64,000 nt of DNA from Paenibacillus agricola (GTDB lineage Bacteria > Bacillota > Bacilli > Paenibacillales > NBRC-103111): positions 1 to 64,000 of the forward strand of contig NZ_JAAOIW010000001.1 in NCBI RefSeq assembly GCF_011440305.1, given 5' to 3'. Under the pieces are notes generated by a model that did no database searches, was not told the origin of the DNA, and was given only the letters and a program-made list of their open reading frames with translations. The translations under genes and the position numbers were made by a program. Position 1 is the first letter of the stretch. Every line of letters begins with the position of its first letter. Below, piece after piece: positions 49,673 to 58,651 of the stretch.

Positions 49673-50505
49673 ATATCCAAGCGGTTACTTATTCTTTGAA
49701 TGATCCACAATACGATTATCGATACAAATAAGTAGTACCAGCTATCCCACCATACATGACTTTCCAAGATACCTACGAGGCTTAGAATCCTTTGTGCAGC
49801 ATAAATAACAGCTACGCTAATCAATGCCTTTATCCAAAGTTTTATCCAACGAAGCTTGGCCATAAACACATAAAACAAGCTTTCTGCGGAATAGAGAACT
49901 GCAGCGAAAGCTGATGTATCTCGTGCTGTATACGCAAACCAATTTGGATGATAATAACGGCTGGCTAAAAAAAGGATAGGTATGAAATGTAACGTACCCG
50001 TAATTGCCACGGTCATAAGAACTAGCACCAGCGCATCCAACCATTTGTTTATAGGCTTGAGTAGGTGCCGGTAAAATAGTTTTGCCATCAAATAATAGAC
50101 AGGTAAGCCGAGTGCTGTATATTCCAAGCGCCACCAATTATGACTATATATTTGAAGCGTTGTAAACAACCACTCTATCCCGACAATGGTGCCTATAATA
50201 AAAAGCACCCACTTCCAGTTTAAGCGGAATACCGCTATAAAGGTTGCGGATACAGGTAAAGATAAGGTATTAGATACTACTGCACCTAAATTGCTATCAA
50301 AATAGCTATCATATTTGATGATTGCGGGATCGTATTGATAGCTTCCTCCAAAGAAATAAATGACAGCTTCGATTGTATAACCCAGACCCACTATCGCTAA
50401 AAATAACCAAAATGATCTGACATCCTTTGTTTTAACGGATATGTACATAAGAAGAGCAATACTGGCTAACGCTAATGCTAGGTACCAATATGTTTGATCA
50501 TTCAA
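49654..50505 (-). CDS. Polytopic membrane protein (CBO0543-like)
   Basis: A 283-residue protein with about eight helices and short loops (WYLALALASIALLMYISVKT; FWLFLAIVGLGYTIEAVIYF; WVLFIIGTIVGIEWLFTTLQ). It resembles the uncharacterised CBO0543 family of Bacillota, a match made from memory. The stop lies inside the uxaC terminator. No ligand motif is recognised. Function unknown. Confidence 0.65.
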   Translation of the reverse strand: MNDQTYWYLALALASIALLMYISVKTKDVRSFWLFLAIVGLGYTIEAVIYFFGGSYQYDPAIIKYDSYFDSNLGAVVSNTLSLPVSATFIAVFRLNWKWVLFIIGTIVGIEWLFTTLQIYSHNWWRLEYTALGLPVYYLMAKLFYRHLLKPINKWLDALVLVLMTVAITGTLHFIPILFLASRYYHPNWFAYTARDTSAFAAVLYSAESLFYVFMAKLRWIKLWIKALISVAVIYAAQRILSLVGILESHVWWDSWYYLFVSIIVLWIIQRISNRLDMKRDSS

Positions 50506-50690
50506 AGCTAATCACTCCCATAGATTAGTCACCTTTATCGTGCCCAGAATAATTTTAAGGTATGCACCTTCTAATTCTCAGAAGGCTCAAAGCGCTACGC
50601 CTTCTCCCTACATAGCTCATCTCCAACAAACCTCTAGTTTATTAATTCGCTCTAATTGTAGGAGCCTTCGAAATAGGGAAATTGGAAAAA

Positions 50691-50900
50691 TCAATTAACA
50701 ACGGGTTTATTTTTATGATCGGCCTCAAATAGATGGAAACATCCTTTTTGTTTACATTTATTTGAGGCCGATCATGCGACGGCTTTGGTTCGAACGCTTC
50801 TGGGTTTAGTGAGTTGTTGGGTTTGGAACTCAATTAACAACGGTTTAGGGTTTTGATTAGAAAGAATCCTAAAACAAGATGGAAACATCCTTTTTGTTAA
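50691..50900. repeat. Intergenic repeat pair with a 17-bp palindrome
   Basis: Two copies of TCAATTAACAACGG (50691 and 50830) are each followed after about 40-48 nt by GATGGAAACATCCTTTTTGTT (split GATGGAAACATCC and T-run; 50732 and 50878). The second part is a small GATG-GAAA-CATC hairpin with T5. The first copy is embedded in a perfect 17-bp inverted repeat (50715-50731 with 50759-50775; core GATCGGCCTCAAATA). The second copy has a weaker stem TTTAGG / CCTAAA. The rest of 50506-51016 shows no gene. Confidence 0.6.
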
Positions 50901-50961
50901 TATCCTTTTATTCGTTCTTGTCTTACCACTACTCATTTTAGTGAGTCAAGCCATTTGGGCA

Positions 50962-51006
50962 TAAAAAAGAAAACCCTCTGCCGCATAGAACTGCGGATAC
51001 GAAGGC
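50962..51006 (-). terminator. Terminator of the YhdH-DUF2809 operon
   Basis: On the minus strand CCGCA-N6-TGCGG, with outer pairs CCT/AGG, is followed by GGTTTTCTTTTTT. It lies just beyond the stop of the small membrane-protein gene. Confidence 0.6.
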
Positions 51007-51016
51007 TTCCTTTCAT

Positions 51017-51412
51017 TTAAGTACGATTCATTATTCGTTTATACCCATAATAGTCAATCCACACAGCAATCATTAATCCTACAGCATAACGAATTAAATC
51101 TATAGTTAAAAACCCTTTTCCTAATATCAAGGCTCCCAGTATCGTCTGCCTAATATCATTGATCCATACAGCCTGGTATAATTGGCTAAATTCAATGGCA
51201 CTGCAAAAAAGCATACTGATCAACAGAGCAAATAAGCGTGGCTTATCCAAATAAATAAACCGGAAAACATAATAGATCATGCTTGCCCAGCAAACATCTC
51301 CAGCATGATGGACAATAAAAGCAGGCAATGCTTCGGGAAATTGCCGTGAGCCCATGCCAAGAAGGATTAATGTAACAATCGAAAATATATAAAGCGATCT
51401 AGCCTTCAACAT
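51017..51412 (-). CDS. DUF2809-family membrane protein
   Basis: A 131-residue protein with four helices matching DUF2809: HHAGDVCWASMIYYVFRFIY, then EFSQLYQAVWINDIRQTILG, ALILGKGFLTIDLIRYAVGL. The acidic and polar residues in these helices (GD, E-F-S-Q) are the conserved ones. Function is unknown. Its ATG overlaps the stop of the YhdH-type gene (TAAATG), so the two are coupled. Confidence 0.78.
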   Translation of the reverse strand: MLKARSLYIFSIVTLILLGMGSRQFPEALPAFIVHHAGDVCWASMIYYVFRFIYLDKPRLFALLISMLFCSAIEFSQLYQAVWINDIRQTILGALILGKGFLTIDLIRYAVGLMIAVWIDYYGYKRIMNRT

Positions 51413-52411
51413 TTAAACCTCAATGACGACTCTGCCGCGAATTCGCCCTTGTCGTATTTCTTCAGCATAATGTGCCACTTCCCGCAGAGGTATAGTTAAT
51501 CTGGCTATGTGTTCCAAATGGCCTTGTTGCTTTAAATCGCGGGCTATTTGCTCCCACAATGAAGAGCGGCGGTCTATCGGGTAGTTCACAGAATCCACAC
51601 CCAACAAGTGAACGCCCCGCAAGATAAAAGGATGGACGGTTGTTGGAACGTCCACACCTCCCGTTAATCCACTAACAGCCGCCGCACCGCCAGCTTGCAA
51701 TGACGCCAATATAAAGGCGAGCGAGCTGCCGCCAACTGGGTCGATAGCTGCCGCCCATTGTTGTTTTTCCAAAGGCTTGCGCACTTCGGGGTTTAGCTGC
51801 TCGCGGCCTATAATTTCCCGCGCACCCAGCGCGTGCAAATAAGCATGCTCGCTGGCTTTGCCCGTTGCCGCGACAACCTTGTAGCCCCTGGCGGCAAGCA
51901 TCGCCACGGCAAAGCTGCCGACGCCTCCAGTCGCGCCGCTCACTAATACTGAGCCCTGCTCGGGGCTCAGCCCGTTATGCTCCAGCAGCTCGATGCTGAT
52001 CGCAGCGGTCAAGCCCGCTGTCCCGATTAGCATCGCTTCCTGCGGCTGTAAGCCGGCTGGCAGCGGCACAACCCACTTGGCCGGCACTCGGGCCACCTGG
52101 CTAAAGCCGCCAAAGTGCGACACGCCAAGCCCAAAGCCGGTCACGATGACCTGCTGCCCCGGCTCGAAGCGTACATCCGTCGAGGTTATCACCACTCCAG
52201 CGAGATCAACGCCCGGAACGTGCGGATAGCTGCGTACAATACCGCCGTTTGGCGTGCAAGCCAGGCCGTCTTTATAGTTTAAGCTTGAATATTGGACGCG
52301 GATCAAGACTTCTCCCTCTGGCAGATTATCCAAAGCCATCTGCTTCAAGCCTATATGAAAACCCTCTTGATTTTTATCAATAACCAATGCCTGAAATTTC
52401 TCGACTTCCAT
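51413..52411 (-). CDS. YhdH/YhfP-type quinone or acrylyl-CoA reductase
   Basis: A 332-residue MDR protein. YhdH marks are VQYSSLNYKDGLACTPNGGI near the N-terminus, VPGVDLAGVV, and the Rossmann motif VSGATGGVGSFAVAMLAARG. No catalytic-zinc ligands. The Escherichia coli homologue reduces acrylyl-CoA with NADPH; that role here is by family. First of two coupled genes. The gene is GC-rich in its middle part. Confidence 0.85.
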   Translation of the reverse strand: MEVEKFQALVIDKNQEGFHIGLKQMALDNLPEGEVLIRVQYSSLNYKDGLACTPNGGIVRSYPHVPGVDLAGVVITSTDVRFEPGQQVIVTGFGLGVSHFGGFSQVARVPAKWVVPLPAGLQPQEAMLIGTAGLTAAISIELLEHNGLSPEQGSVLVSGATGGVGSFAVAMLAARGYKVVAATGKASEHAYLHALGAREIIGREQLNPEVRKPLEKQQWAAAIDPVGGSSLAFILASLQAGGAAAVSGLTGGVDVPTTVHPFILRGVHLLGVDSVNYPIDRRSSLWEQIARDLKQQGHLEHIARLTIPLREVAHYAEEIRQGRIRGRVVIEV

Positions 52412-52641
52412 CCCTTAGTCCTCCTAGCTTTTTCCCAATCCTTATACTTCCACTCCTTCATTTATATCTTCCATGGCCCCCTCCCTCACTTTATCCCATT
52501 CTACATGAACCTGTTACATTCTTCATTAAAAAGCTGCTCACAGCCCCATTTTCAACTTTTTCATAAATCCTATATTGAGTTGTTCACCCGTTAACGCTTA
52601 TAATAAAGCGAGAAAAAAGTTTACAAGAAAAGGTGTTAATG

Positions 52642-54198
52642 ATGAGCATATTAAATGTAGAGAAGCTAAGCCATGGCTTTGGAGATCGTGCTATCTTCAA
52701 GGATGTATCGTTTCGCCTGCTTAAAGGCGAGCACATTGGACTTATTGGTGCCAATGGTGAAGGGAAGTCCACCTTCATGAATATCATTACAGGCAAGCTC
52801 CAGCCGGATGAAGGCAAGGTCGAATGGTCCAAACGTATGCGAGTTGGCTATCTTGACCAGCATGCGGTGCTGAGCAAGGGCATGACGATGCGCGATGTCC
52901 TTAAAGGAGCCTTCCAATATCTATTCGATATGGAGCAAGAGATGAACGATATGTACCTCAGGATGGGCGAGGTAACGCCTGAAGAGCTTGAGCAACTGCT
53001 GGAGGATGTAGGAACGATTCAGGATACATTGACGAACCAGGATTTTTATATGGTCGATGCCAAGGTCGATGAAACCGCCCGCGGTCTGGGACTTACCGAT
53101 ATCGGATTGGACAAGGATGTCCATGATCTTAGTGGTGGACAGCGTACCAAGGTATTATTAGCAAAGCTGCTGCTGGAAAAGCCGGACATTCTCCTGCTGG
53201 ATGAGCCTACGAACTATTTGGATGAACAGCATATCAATTGGCTAAGACGTTATTTGCAGGAATATGAAAATGCGTTTATTCTAATCTCTCATGATATTCC
53301 GTTTTTAAACAGCGTCATTAACCTAATCTACCATATGGAAAATCAAGGGCTGAGCCGTTATACGGGTGACTACGACTATTTCCAGCAGGTCCATGAAATG
53401 AAAAAACAACAGCTGGAATCCTCTTATAAGCGCCAGCAGCAGGAAATTGCTGATTTAAAAGACTTTGTAGCACGCAATAAAGCAAGCGTGGCTACACGAA
53501 ATATGGCCATGTCCAGACAAAAGAAGCTCGATAAAATGGATGTGATTGAGCTTGCCAGAGAGAAACCAAAGCCTCAGTTCAACTTCAAGGATGCTAGAAC
53601 GTCAGGCAAGCTGATCTTTGAAGCAACGAATCTCGTTATTGGCTATGAGGAGCCCTTATCCAGATCGCTGGATCTGCGTATGGAACGTGGCCAAAAAATT
53701 GCCTTGGTGGGTGCAAATGGGATTGGTAAAACGACGTTGCTGCGGAGCATCCTTGGGGAAATTCAAGCTTTGTCTGGCTCCGTTCGACGAGGAGAACATC
53801 TCAGTATCGGCTACTTCGAGCAAGAAATAAAGGAGGCCAACTATAACACCTGCATCGAGGAGGTTTGGAAGGAGTTTCCATCCTATTCCCAATTCGAGGT
53901 GCGAGCAGCACTAGCCAAATGTGGACTTACGACTCAACATATCGAGAGTAAAATTGTGGTGCTAAGCGGCGGCGAAAAAGCAAAAGTGCGGCTATGCAAG
54001 CTGATTAACCGTGAAACGAACCTGCTAGTGCTCGATGAGCCCACCAACCATTTGGATGTTGATGCCAAGGAAGAGCTGAAACGTGCCCTAAAGGCTTATA
54101 AGGGCAGCATCCTGCTCATTTCTCATGAGCCGGAATTTTATCGCGATGTCGTTACAGAAACGTGGAATTGTGAATCCTGGACGACGAAGGTATTTTAA
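52642..54198 (+). CDS. ABC-F ATPase of the YbiT/YkpA type
   Basis: A 518-residue soluble protein with two ATPase domains: GANGEGKSTFMN, LSGGQRTKVLLAKLL and ILLLDEPTNYLD; then GANGIGKTTLL, LSGGEKAKVRLCKL and LLVLDEPTNHLD. A short linker (about 245-320) lies between them. It is a housekeeping-type ABC-F member (YbiT/YkpA), thought to act on the ribosome. Start ATG 52642 or 52639; AAAGG lies upstream. It is separate from the Lsa-type protein at 25438 and lacks its attenuator. Confidence 0.87.
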   Translation: MSILNVEKLSHGFGDRAIFKDVSFRLLKGEHIGLIGANGEGKSTFMNIITGKLQPDEGKVEWSKRMRVGYLDQHAVLSKGMTMRDVLKGAFQYLFDMEQEMNDMYLRMGEVTPEELEQLLEDVGTIQDTLTNQDFYMVDAKVDETARGLGLTDIGLDKDVHDLSGGQRTKVLLAKLLLEKPDILLLDEPTNYLDEQHINWLRRYLQEYENAFILISHDIPFLNSVINLIYHMENQGLSRYTGDYDYFQQVHEMKKQQLESSYKRQQQEIADLKDFVARNKASVATRNMAMSRQKKLDKMDVIELAREKPKPQFNFKDARTSGKLIFEATNLVIGYEEPLSRSLDLRMERGQKIALVGANGIGKTTLLRSILGEIQALSGSVRRGEHLSIGYFEQEIKEANYNTCIEEVWKEFPSYSQFEVRAALAKCGLTTQHIESKIVVLSGGEKAKVRLCKLINRETNLLVLDEPTNHLDVDAKEELKRALKAYKGSILLISHEPEFYRDVVTETWNCESWTTKVF

Positions 54199-54207
54199 CT
54201 ATAATTA

Positions 54208-54249
54208 CAAAAGCTTATAAAACCAGTAACGGTTTTATAAGCTTTTTTT
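54208..54249. terminator. Strong bidirectional terminator
   Basis: A 15-bp perfect stem AAAGCTTATAAAACC / GGTTTTATAAGCTTT with a 6-nt loop, followed by T run on the plus strand and A/T-rich sequence on the other. Confidence 0.9.
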
Positions 54250-54303
54250 GTATAATAAGCCTTAATAGGCATCCATTTGCTTAGCGTCGCTGCTCAGTAC
54301 CGG

Positions 54304-55374
54304 TTATATATCAAGCCCTTCAATCGGCAAGACTTCCATGCTGGCAAGATTAAATTCGTGAAACACATGGATAAACGCGTCCACAATATACGGATCAAAA
54401 TGGAGGCCGCTTTGCTTCTCCACCTCGGCCAAGGTTTCCTCCGGTGTCCAAGCTTTTTTATAAGGTCGCTCATGGGTTAAAGCATCATAGAAATCGGCTA
54501 GAGCGACGATGCGCGCCTCTAGAGGAATCGCTTCTCCCTGCAGCCCTTCAGGATAGCCGGAGCCATCCCATTTCTCATGATGCGAACGTGCTATAATTCC
54601 GGCCAGCTTCAAGATCGTGAAGTAGCTCCCTTCCAAAATGCTGGCACCAATGGACGTATGCGCCTTCATTCGTTCAAATTCGTGGGGCTCAAAGCGCCCA
54701 GGTTTAAGTAATATCTCGTCAGGAATACCGATTTTTCCGATATCATGAAGCGGAGCCGCTTTCTTGATCAGGTTGACCTGCTGCTCCGACAGCCCCAAGC
54801 GGACTGCGATCAAGCCTGACAGCCATCCCACCCTTTGCGTATGCTGTCCGGTTAGATCATCTCTATATTCCGCTGCGCGCCCTAGAAGCTGAAGCATTTC
54901 GACCTTGGCCTGCTGCAGCTCCTCCGTGCGCTGCTGCACCCTCTCCTCCAGCGTACTATTATGCTGCTGAAGCTGCAAATGGAGGTTGCGGGTTCTCAGC
55001 AAATTATTAATCCGTAGTATAACCTCTGTCCGGTCATACGGTTTGGTCAAAAAGTCATTGACTCCTGCTTGCAGGCCCCGCTGCTTGGCCTCGGATGTAA
55101 CATCCGCAGTAAGCATCAGCACTGGCAAATAGCTATCCATCGCGGTCTGCTCACGGATCATCCTCAGAACCTGCAGGCCATCCAAGCCCGGCATATGTAA
55201 ATCAAGCAGAACAATATCCGGTTTAACCTCTTCAAGCATCAGCAGAACCTGCTGGGGATCCATGGTGCTGTGTATATGCTTAAAGCCGGCACGACCCAAT
55301 ATACGCTCCAAAAGACTGATATTATATTCTTGATCATCTACAATTAAAATTTTTGAGAGCTCTATATCATTCAT
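54304..55374 (-). CDS. REC-HD-GYP response regulator
   Basis: A 356-residue protein. The receiver domain (residues 8-125; [10 protein letters not shown], phosphoryl Asp in [14 protein letters not shown] Lys) is joined by a coiled coil to an HD-GYP domain ([54 protein letters not shown]). HD-GYP proteins hydrolyse cyclic di-GMP. Its ATG overlaps the previous stop by 4 nt. It is last in the MHYT kinase operon and its probable output, lowering cyclic di-GMP when phosphorylated. Confidence 0.92.
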   Translation of the reverse strand: MNDIELSKILIVDDQEYNISLLERILGRAGFKHIHSTMDPQQVLLMLEEVKPDIVLLDLHMPGLDGLQVLRMIREQTAMDSYLPVLMLTADVTSEAKQRGLQAGVNDFLTKPYDRTEVILRINNLLRTRNLHLQLQQHNSTLEERVQQRTEELQQAKVEMLQLLGRAAEYRDDLTGQHTQRVGWLSGLIAVRLGLSEQQVNLIKKAAPLHDIGKIGIPDEILLKPGRFEPHEFERMKAHTSIGASILEGSYFTILKLAGIIARSHHEKWDGSGYPEGLQGEAIPLEARIVALADFYDALTHERPYKKAWTPEETLAEVEKQSGLHFDPYIVDAFIHVFHEFNLASMEVLPIEGLDI

Positions 55375-55793
55375 TGATGGTCTCCATTCGATGGGTCAAA
55401 ACTAAGGGGTAGCTCTTTCTCACGCTTTGCCAATCCTACGTATATTTTTTCCAGCAGCCGCTCCATCACGATTGGCTTTGTATCAAAATCATCGCACCCC
55501 GCTTGGTACGCTTCCTCCTTATCACCTGCCATTGCATGGGCTGTCAATGCAATAACCGGGATCTGCTGGGTTTCAAGAGTAGCTTTTAGCAGTCGCGTCG
55601 CACCCCAGCCATCCAGAACAGGCAGACTCATATCCATAAGGATCAAATCTGGAGCCTCCTGTATCGCCAGATCAACACCTTGTCTACCATCTTCAGCAGT
55701 AAGAACCCGAAAGCCTTTGCGGGTTAGTCGCCGAGACAGCATATCGCGGTTCATTTCGTTGTCCTCAACTAAAAGAATAGTATGCATAGCCAT
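55371..55793 (-). CDS. Single-domain CheY-like response regulator
   Basis: A 140-residue receiver: [14 protein letters not shown], phosphoryl Asp in [14 protein letters not shown], Thr in IALTAHAM, and Lys in [10 protein letters not shown]. No output domain, so it shuttles phosphate or binds a partner. GGAGG precedes ATG 55793 closely. It lies between the MHYT hybrid kinase and REC-HD-GYP genes in one operon. Confidence 0.9.
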   Translation of the reverse strand: MAMHTILLVEDNEMNRDMLSRRLTRKGFRVLTAEDGRQGVDLAIQEAPDLILMDMSLPVLDGWGATRLLKATLETQQIPVIALTAHAMAGDKEEAYQAGCDDFDTKPIVMERLLEKIYVGLAKREKELPLSFDPSNGDHQ

Positions 55794-55839
55794 AATTCCT
55801 CCAATATTACTTATAATGTCAGCACTGTACAGGGCAGCT

Positions 55840-58209
55840 CTATACCTTCAAATCTACCGTTATAAACTGGCGAATTTCCTCCAATAACGATTTATGGCCA
55901 TACGAGCCTTTTTGAATAATACTCGCGACATAACCATTAAGCTTCAACCGATCCTCCGACGTTATCGACTTGGCAGTTAATACAACAATGGGTATGGCTT
56001 TCCAAGCTTCCCTTTTACGCAGCTCGACAACAAATTGAAACCCATCCATCTCTGGCATCATCAAGTCAAGCAGGATCAGTTCTGGGATAGCCCGCTCCAT
56101 ATATTCCAAGGCGATCCGCCCATTTTGGGCTTGAGTCACAGAGTAGCCCTCTTTATGGAGCAATCTTGTCATGAGTTCACTTGTTGGCTGGTCATCCTCG
56201 ATCACTAGTATCGTATGCTCGGCAAGGTTTGAGACATATTTGTTCATCACATCAATAAGCCGGTCACGCTGCACCGGCTTCATAAGAAACTCGGATGCAC
56301 CCAGCGAATAACCAAGATACTTGTCGCTGGTCATGGACCAGATCACTACGGGAATATCCATCAGCTCCGGGTCACTCTTCAGTGTCGTTAATACGCTCCA
56401 CCCATCCATATTCGGCATAAGGATATCGAGACAGATCACTTTGGGTCGAAGCTGCTTCGCCATCGCAATCCCCTCCAGCCCCGTTTCGGCAAAAGCTAAG
56501 GTCCAGCCTTCTTTAGCCAGATACCGCGTCATCAGCTCCTGATTGAAAGTCTCGTCATCAATCAAAAGAATACTGACTTTGCTCGCTGCGTCTACATCCT
56601 CCAAATAGATGGCTGGCAATTCCTTGACCGGCTCCGGCTCCAACGGAGCGACCGGCAGCCAGCACGTAAAGGTGCTTCCAGACCCAAGCTCACTGTCCAC
56701 ATCAATTTCGCCACCCATAATATGACAAAATCTTTGGCTGATCGCAAGTCCAAGACCCGTTCCTCCATACTTGCGTGTAGTGGATGAATCGGCCTGAGTG
56801 AAGGGCTGAAATAGTATGCTTACCTGTTCGGGCGTCATGCCAATTCCCGTATCCTTCACGCTGAAGCAATAGCCTTCCCGGTTATTTCTTGTTTGGCGGT
56901 AACCATTAAAAAAAATCGTACCTTCTTTCGTGAATTTGCTCGCATTGCTCAGTAAATTGATCAATATTTGTCGAAGCTTAGTCACATCGATCGTCATATC
57001 GTCTGGTTCGCAGCGAATTTCCAATTGATTCTGATTGGCTTCCATTAGTGGATTAAGCGTCATTGACACATCGTGGACGAGTCCAGCCACATCGCAGCTC
57101 TCGAAGTACAGCTCCATTTTCCCGGCTTCTATCTTCGATATATCCAGAATATCATTAATCAGCGACAATAAGTGGTTTCCTGCCTTGCTGATTTTACCAA
57201 GATCATCCACAAACATCGGATCGCCAAGCTCCTCTGCATCTTCCTTGAGCATTTCACTATATCCAATAATGGCATTAAGCGGCGTCCTTAACTCATGGCT
57301 CATATTGGCCAGAAACTGGCTTTTAATTTGATTGGCCTGGATCGCTTCATCATGAGCTTTCTCCAGCTGTGCTGTTCGCTCCTTAACTAATTGCTCCAAA
57401 TGCTCGTTGAGCTTGCGCAGCTCCTGATTGATCCGAACATTTTCATCTGTTTTTTCTTTAATTTCTGAATCTTTATATGAAAATCTTTTGGAAATGAAGA
57501 TTCCGATCAATGACAATCCAAGCGTAAAGAGCGTGCCTCCGGATATAAAATAAGCCAGCCATTTTTGATCCAGCAGCATACCTGTCGTTAATTCCGATTT
57601 GGCGCTTAATTGAAAATTGGCTGCCAGCATCCCTGTATAATGCATACCAACGACAGCGGCTCCCATAATCAACCCACTGCCCAGCTTTTTCCAAACCTCT
57701 CCGCGCTCGCCAGCTTTATTGAAATAAAACGACAACAGCAGCGCAGCGATTGACGCAACAATTGCGATAATGATAGAAAGCACAAAGTAGAATGGATCAT
57801 AGGTGACGTCGATCATCATCGCTGCCATCCCGATATAATGCATCGCCGAAATTCCGGAAGCAAGCAACAGCCCGCCACTGATTAATAGACGAAGTGTTAA
57901 GTGTTGCCGACCGACAATGTATAAAGCAATAAAGGAAGCGAGGATCGCCACTAGTACGGACAGCACTACAAACCCAAGATCATAAGCCACAGGTACAGCC
58001 AGCGAAAAAGCAAGCATGCCGACAAAATGCATCGACCAGATCCCCATGCCCATTGCCACGGCACCAAATAAAAGCCATAGCCAGCGGTTTATACCTGTTG
58101 TCGTACTGATTTTTCCTGACAAATCAAGTACTGTGTAAGACGCTGCTACCGCAACTATATACGAAAAAACGACCAATAGACTATCATGCGAGCCATGAAT
58201 ATGCTCCAT
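55840..58209 (-). CDS. MHYT-sensor hybrid histidine kinase with two receivers
   Basis: A 789-residue protein. Seven helices in residues 1-245 carry three MHYT motifs (MHFVGMLAFS, MHYIGMAAM, MHYTGMLAANF), a domain proposed to bind copper and sense O2, CO or NO. Then come a coiled coil, the HisKA dimer helix (NMSHELRTPLN, His 305), the HATPase (GTGLGLAISQRFCHIMGG), REC1 (from about 545; CLDILMPNMDGW) and REC2 (from about 665; LLDLMMPEMDGF). Start ATG 58209 with AGGAG upstream. It leads the REC and REC-HD-GYP operon. Confidence 0.92.
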   Translation of the reverse strand: MEHIHGSHDSLLVVFSYIVAVAASYTVLDLSGKISTTTGINRWLWLLFGAVAMGMGIWSMHFVGMLAFSLAVPVAYDLGFVVLSVLVAILASFIALYIVGRQHLTLRLLISGGLLLASGISAMHYIGMAAMMIDVTYDPFYFVLSIIIAIVASIAALLLSFYFNKAGERGEVWKKLGSGLIMGAAVVGMHYTGMLAANFQLSAKSELTTGMLLDQKWLAYFISGGTLFTLGLSLIGIFISKRFSYKDSEIKEKTDENVRINQELRKLNEHLEQLVKERTAQLEKAHDEAIQANQIKSQFLANMSHELRTPLNAIIGYSEMLKEDAEELGDPMFVDDLGKISKAGNHLLSLINDILDISKIEAGKMELYFESCDVAGLVHDVSMTLNPLMEANQNQLEIRCEPDDMTIDVTKLRQILINLLSNASKFTKEGTIFFNGYRQTRNNREGYCFSVKDTGIGMTPEQVSILFQPFTQADSSTTRKYGGTGLGLAISQRFCHIMGGEIDVDSELGSGSTFTCWLPVAPLEPEPVKELPAIYLEDVDAASKVSILLIDDETFNQELMTRYLAKEGWTLAFAETGLEGIAMAKQLRPKVICLDILMPNMDGWSVLTTLKSDPELMDIPVVIWSMTSDKYLGYSLGASEFLMKPVQRDRLIDVMNKYVSNLAEHTILVIEDDQPTSELMTRLLHKEGYSVTQAQNGRIALEYMERAIPELILLDLMMPEMDGFQFVVELRKREAWKAIPIVVLTAKSITSEDRLKLNGYVASIIQKGSYGHKSLLEEIRQFITVDLKV

Positions 58210-58651
58210 TTCACTCCAACTCCTGTATGTAATTTAATTCCAGCCTGTGCAGCCTATGTAAACTGTTCAACCTGGGCAAACATCAAGCAGAAAAGCGTTC
58301 AAAAATCCGCCGAAGGGCAGCAATCCAAACATCTCTAGCCCCGCTATCTCTAGCATAAAACTATTTCTCTTATTTTGCATCAATTTTAACTCATCCTCCC
58401 TAATTTTCAACAAATCTCATAGAATCTGACGATCCTATTACTATAAACGGCCTTTTTGAAATATTTCTGAAACTTGCACACAAAATAAACCGCGACTGCT
58501 GGCTGAGACCTGCGGCAGCAAGATATATCTACGTGAATACCATATCTCTTTATTACTAATTATGGTATCATTAATTAGTTGAGGCCAGGCTGAAATTTCA
58601 AGAATAATGGAGGCCGGTTGCTTGGCGAGATTCAGAAATGAGGATGTTCAC
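58210..58651. other. Divergent promoter gap between the two signalling operons
   Basis: About 440 nt with no gene. It holds overlapping palindromes ACTAATT / AATTAGT (58555-58561 and 58573-58579) and AATACCATA / TATGGTATC around them, just before the rightward kinase. No known riboswitch pattern was seen on either strand, including cyclic di-GMP types. Confidence 0.45.

Noticed and set aside
50642-50833. 63-codon minus-strand frame over the intergenic repeat
   Set aside because: It reads through a 17-bp palindrome and a repeat hairpin, has no ribosome site, and its sequence mirrors the repeat; most likely chance.
58210-58651. Cyclic di-GMP riboswitch before the signalling operons
   Set aside because: The gap lacks the conserved class I or class II core on both strands.
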